Assembly (NCBI RefSeq): GCF_019393635.1
Contig: NC_057861.1
Coordinates: 460,939,830 to 461,003,829, forward strand
DNA length: 64,000 nt
Direction of reading: 5' to 3'
DNA from: Dromiciops gliroides
Taxonomy: Eukaryota > Chordata > Mammalia > Microbiotheria > Microbiotheriidae
Both the position numbers and the translations under genes were made by a program. The notes under the pieces are model-generated. The model searched no databases. It saw nothing but the letters and a program-made list of their open reading frames with translations, and was not told the origin of the DNA. Shown piece after piece: positions 59,698-64,000 of the stretch. Each line of letters opens with the position of its first letter. Position 1 is the stretch's first letter.

Positions 59698-59791
59698 CGG
59701 AGGAATTGTGGAGCAGCTTACGATGCTGCTTGCAGAAGTGACACTCTCAGTTCTTGTTCTATGGTGACTAATCTGTTCCATGGTTTTATCC
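59698..59791 (-). CDS. RIOK2: RIOK2 penultimate coding exon
   Basis: This 94-bp exon completes an Arg codon and encodes 31 further residues, including HHRTRTESVTSASS and IVSCSTIPP. These align with the Ser-rich segment of mammalian RIOK2. An R-x-R-x-x-S basophilic kinase site is kept; in human the matching serine is reported as an RSK target, which I cite from memory. The acceptor is CTATTTTAG. The donor is CCG|GTAACT, leaving the reading frame at phase 0. Confidence 0.95.
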
Positions 59792-61092
59792 CTAAAATAG
59801 AAAGCTAATGTTATTGTATCAGGCAATAATTTAATTTAATTTAATGTACAATTATTATAACTAAGCATATGAAAACCTAAAATCACCATTTAAGTGTTTC
59901 TACCAATACTTTAAATTCCAGTTAACAGCTTAAATGCTCCAAAGAGACATAAAATAGCTCTGTTCTGGCCTTGTTACCTGAGAATCAACCAAGCTAAAGA
60001 CTTCAGAAGATTGCTATGTTGGAAAAACCGAAGTACTAAAACTAAAACACACTACTTTCTGATTCTGTAAATTACAAATCTCATCTGGCACTTTGACACA
60101 CGTCATCTTTTCATGCAAGGCTTATTAAGGCACCCACTTGTCAAAATCTCTACAAATAGTAGAACGATGTATAATGAAGTATGTCATATAAAGTACTAAC
60201 AATTTGAACTCTAATATTTTACCTCCTCTCAACACTCCACTCCTGTCTTGATTCTTCTGTTCAATAATCTACAAAAATCTACTATTGGCAGTCTTCTCCA
60301 ACTCAACATAGAGTTCAAAGAAGCTGAGACTAGAGTCTATACTGTTAGAAAAACTGTAATTTAAGGGACTCCTCTATCAAACCACCCATTTCTATAGCTC
60401 AAGATTGTGATATTTACAAAGCATAAGTACTATTACATCCTAATGTTATTATTTTAAAATCTGGATGGAGGGAATTTATTCAGTAACTATATTATATTGT
60501 TTCAAATAGAAGTTATATCCCTGGAATGCATTTTTTGAGATATAAATACACATAAATTTATCATAATGTGGCAATGCATATAGATACACACACACTATCT
60601 TTCTTTTTTCTTCCCCTTTCCCCTTCCCCAACTGCCTTACACTATATTTTTGAAGGCAGATACATTCAGGCCCCAAATCTGCGACACAGACTAGATGAAC
60701 AAGTATGAATATTTACAAATGAAGCACAATGTAGACATATGTTAAAAAAAGCAAGCACAGAACCTTTTTCTTTCAATAGTTTGCAACTAATGACTGTAAC
60801 ATGCAATCTGTCAAGAGCATCTGCAAATCCTTTAGAAGTTACCATTATGTGTTAATAACAGAAGTTTGACAAAACATCTACTTAAAACCAATTAACAGGC
60901 TACCTTGGATGAATAGATCAAGAGTAAAGGAATAAAATGTGGGCTTTTAAGGATAAAAAGTAACACACTGTATATTTCCATTTTATACAAGGGTAACACA
61001 TCAGGCTTTTTGAAAGATAATCATTTATGGGAATCAAGAAAAAGCACTGAGCTAAAGATTAAAGGCAAAGTTCAATCAACAGAAATCCATAC
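59792..61092 (-). other. RIOK2: RIOK2 intron
   Basis: This 1.3-kb intron has GTATGG and CTATTTTAG borders. I recognise no SINE or LINE in it and no further coding signal, which makes it one of the emptier stretches of the window. Confidence 0.85.
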
Positions 61093-61626
61093 CTGAAAGG
61101 CCTGAGTTCTTTGTTTAATGCTGACAAGTTAACTAGATCAGGACATTCATCTTCATATTCCTGAGGATCAGCAAGAATTTCTCCTTGATGCACTTGATCT
61201 TCTCCCTTGGTGATATTGTCAGTGCTGTTTTCTTCTTCAGGAAAATCAATTGCAGAATGCTTTATGCAACTTCTCTTTTTTTCTTCGACAATTTCTCCCT
61301 GAATTTCTCCTAATGAATGACCGATTTCAGACATTTCAAAACACTGTGCACTATTCTTATCCTCAGACAGCACATCTGTATTCCCCTGTACCAAGTCTTC
61401 AGAAGAGTTCATGTTACAATCATCATCCATGAAGTTTCTTCCACTTGCCACCTCAGAAGTCTTAACCTTTTCTGTCAGTTCTTCAGGCGATGAAGGACAT
61501 TCAGATCCTTCATCTATTTCAAGATTCTCATCATCAGGACCTAGTGGATGAAGTAGTTCATCATCTTCCTGCATTTCTTTTGTATATCCACTGGCAGAAA
61601 TCTCTACATCAAGAGAGTCCTCCTTC
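61093..61626 (-). CDS. RIOK2: RIOK2 large acidic coding exon
   Basis: This 534-bp exon completes the Arg codon and encodes KEDSLDVEISASGYTKEMQ and DDELLHPLGPDD, which are highly conserved in RIO2. A long Glu/Asp/Ser-rich stretch follows, then EYEDECPDLVNLSALNKELR, again conserved. The middle 120 or so residues differ much more from human than the two ends, as expected of a disordered acidic linker. The acceptor is TTTTTCCTAG and the donor TTCAG|GTATGG. The frame stays open into both flanking introns, so a naive reading frame here is about 40 residues too long; the coding part is only the spliced interval. The exon ends two bases into an Arg codon completed at 59791. Confidence 0.97.
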
Positions 61627-61971
61627 CTAGGAAAAACAGCAGTTTCAAGCATTAAAACTCCCCAACAAAAAATCTTAATGTTTAATTTCACATAATCTTG
61701 ATGAATAACCACATTAATTTCTAATAGTTAATACATTCAAAATGTGAGTTTTGAAACCCCAAATGCAATGTTTTATAATCACTCAAGAACATACTGTATA
61801 CATATTTGTAAGCATATGGATTTGTAAAATTTATGCTATTATGATTATATACTTAAGATAAATTGAGTGTGGAATATGGTAAATATAATAAAAAGGTTAT
61901 AGAAAATTGTAGGGAAGATGGTTAACTACTTAATTTTTTTTAATGCTAACTTTTTAGTGGTCTGTTTGCAA

Positions 61972-62115
61972 AGGTGTGCGGGAGACAGCTTACATGAGCT
62001 GGCAATGGCTGACTGTTAAATCTTCAACTTAACAAAAATGGGCAAATGTTACAAATCAGGGCTTGACTTATTTTGTTGATTGTTTACACTTTAAGAAACT
62101 GATGGAGAATACATA
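61972..62115. repeat. Unassigned dispersed repeat, copy 2
   Basis: Partner of 10744-10890. It has GGGCAAATGTTACAAATCAGG, CTTGACTTATTTTGTTGATTG and CTTTAAGAAACTGATGGAGAA. Confidence 0.5.
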
Positions 62116-62713
62116 AATAATTCAGATTAAACCTAAAAATTATCCTGCAAATATTTTTTCTCTCTGGTGAGCAGGTTGTTAAATATTTACCAGCAAATCT
62201 GAGTATTTCCTTCCTCTCTTTTTTATTCCCCCATTGAAAATCTTGGACCACCATCGACTAAGCAACATAAAGACAGCAACATTTCAAGATATTTATGTCC
62301 ACTGCTGGCCACGTCCGTATGCGATCATAGTGACTGACAACTTCTGGCCCAGTGACATTGTCATTTCCAATAACCAACAGTTCACACAAATATGATTCCC
62401 TTAATGTGGGTAAAAGCTCTTCTTCCAGGAAGCTTTCCCAGACTATTCTGCGCTCAGCCTAACTCAGGCCAGTCTCCTACTAGTTTAGGAACCAAATGAA
62501 GTCACTCAGCAGTTAACAAAGAGAGATTTACTTGGCCATAGCAGGATATTAAACAAGGAAAGGACACTGAGGACACCTCGAGGTGATTAAAGTGAGTGCA
62601 GCTCCCCGCCTGAGCTGCTCAGCCAAACATCAGAGCATACCTGGAGCTCCTCCTTGTGGCAAGAAGTGAAGTGAACAGCCTCAAGTTTCATTCTCTGGAG
62701 CCAAACAAATCTT

Positions 62714-62860
62714 ATCACTTTTTTTTTTTGTAGGGCAATGGAAGTTAAGTGATTTGCCCAGGGTCACACAGCTAGTCAAGTGTCTGAGGCTGTATTTGAA
62801 CTCAGGTCCTCCTGAATCCAAGGTCAGTGCTTTATCCACTGCACCACCTAGCTGCCCCCT
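62714..62860 (-). repeat. Short marsupial SINE with 16-bp target-site duplication
   Basis: GAGCCAAACAAATCTT is at 62698-62713 and 62861-62876. It lies in a RIOK2 intron about 215 bp from the 63075-63167 exon. Confidence 0.95.
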
Positions 62861-63055
62861 GAGCCAAACAAATCTTGAGCATGGTCTCAGTATCTTTTAA
62901 GGAAAAATTATTCTACCTTGCATGACAGCAGGAGTTACGATATTGCTCCTACCACATCAATGTTCAATATTTCCCTCAATTAGCTAAAAGTATTAAGGTT
63001 TGATGCTAATAAATCAATCACATAAGCAGGGTTCTATCAATTAAAAAAAAATCTA

Positions 63056-64000
<945 letters not shown>

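Noticed and set aside
61059-61712. A single 217-codon frame as a complete gene
   Set aside because: Only 61093-61626 is coding. The ends are intronic read-through past a clear acceptor and donor, and the apparent start Met is intronic.

Overview
This window is nuclear DNA from a marsupial mammal. It contains parts of two vertebrate genes whose coding exons are split by introns with consensus splice sites. The rest is packed with marsupial-type tRNA-derived SINEs (one of the short kind about every 2 kb), Mar1-type and MIR-type CORE-SINEs, and LINE fragments of the L1, L2 and CR1/L3 types. The species cannot be fixed from sequence alone. The abundance of the short A-tailed SINE resembles WSINE1/WALLSI-type elements and leans toward an Australasian marsupial, but this is tentative.

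Both genes lie on the minus strand, so each reads from high to low coordinates. LIX1 occupies the left half. Coding exon 1 (32131-32212) holds the start codon. Exon 2 (11952-12115) follows after an intron of about 20 kb, and the rest of the gene lies beyond the left edge. RIOK2 occupies the right end. Its last four coding exons are 63075-63167, 61093-61626, 59698-59791 and 55576-55737, the last with the stop codon. The kinase-encoding 5' part lies beyond the right edge. The two genes are also neighbours on one strand in human (LNPEP-LIX1-RIOK2 on chromosome 5), so this is conserved mammalian synteny. LIX1 is a limb and motor-neuron associated gene. RIOK2 is an atypical kinase/ATPase of late 40S ribosome maturation. 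There is no sign of a shared pathway or operon.

Layout: 1-11951 is LIX1 intron 2 (partial) with a CR1/L3 LINE and SINEs. 12116-32130 is LIX1 intron 1, with L1 and L2 pieces, a mariner MITE at 21.4 kb, a solo LTR inside a SINE at 23.2-23.8 kb, and a SINE-poor stretch at 26.2-28.0 kb. 32.2-32.5 kb is the LIX1 5' flank, with a cluster of short repeated motifs. 32.5-55.5 kb is intergenic and contains most of the LTR material, including a tandem LTR pair inside an L2 and a solo LTR with a clean 5-bp duplication. It also holds an L1 broken by a hAT element. 55.5-64 kb is RIOK2 exons, introns and SINEs.

No prokaryotic, viral-gene or novel multi-gene system is present. The most informative material beyond the two genes is the insertion record. 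Many SINEs keep intact target-site duplications, and nested insertions give a relative order of activity. Several repeats look shared within the window but could not be assigned to a named family.
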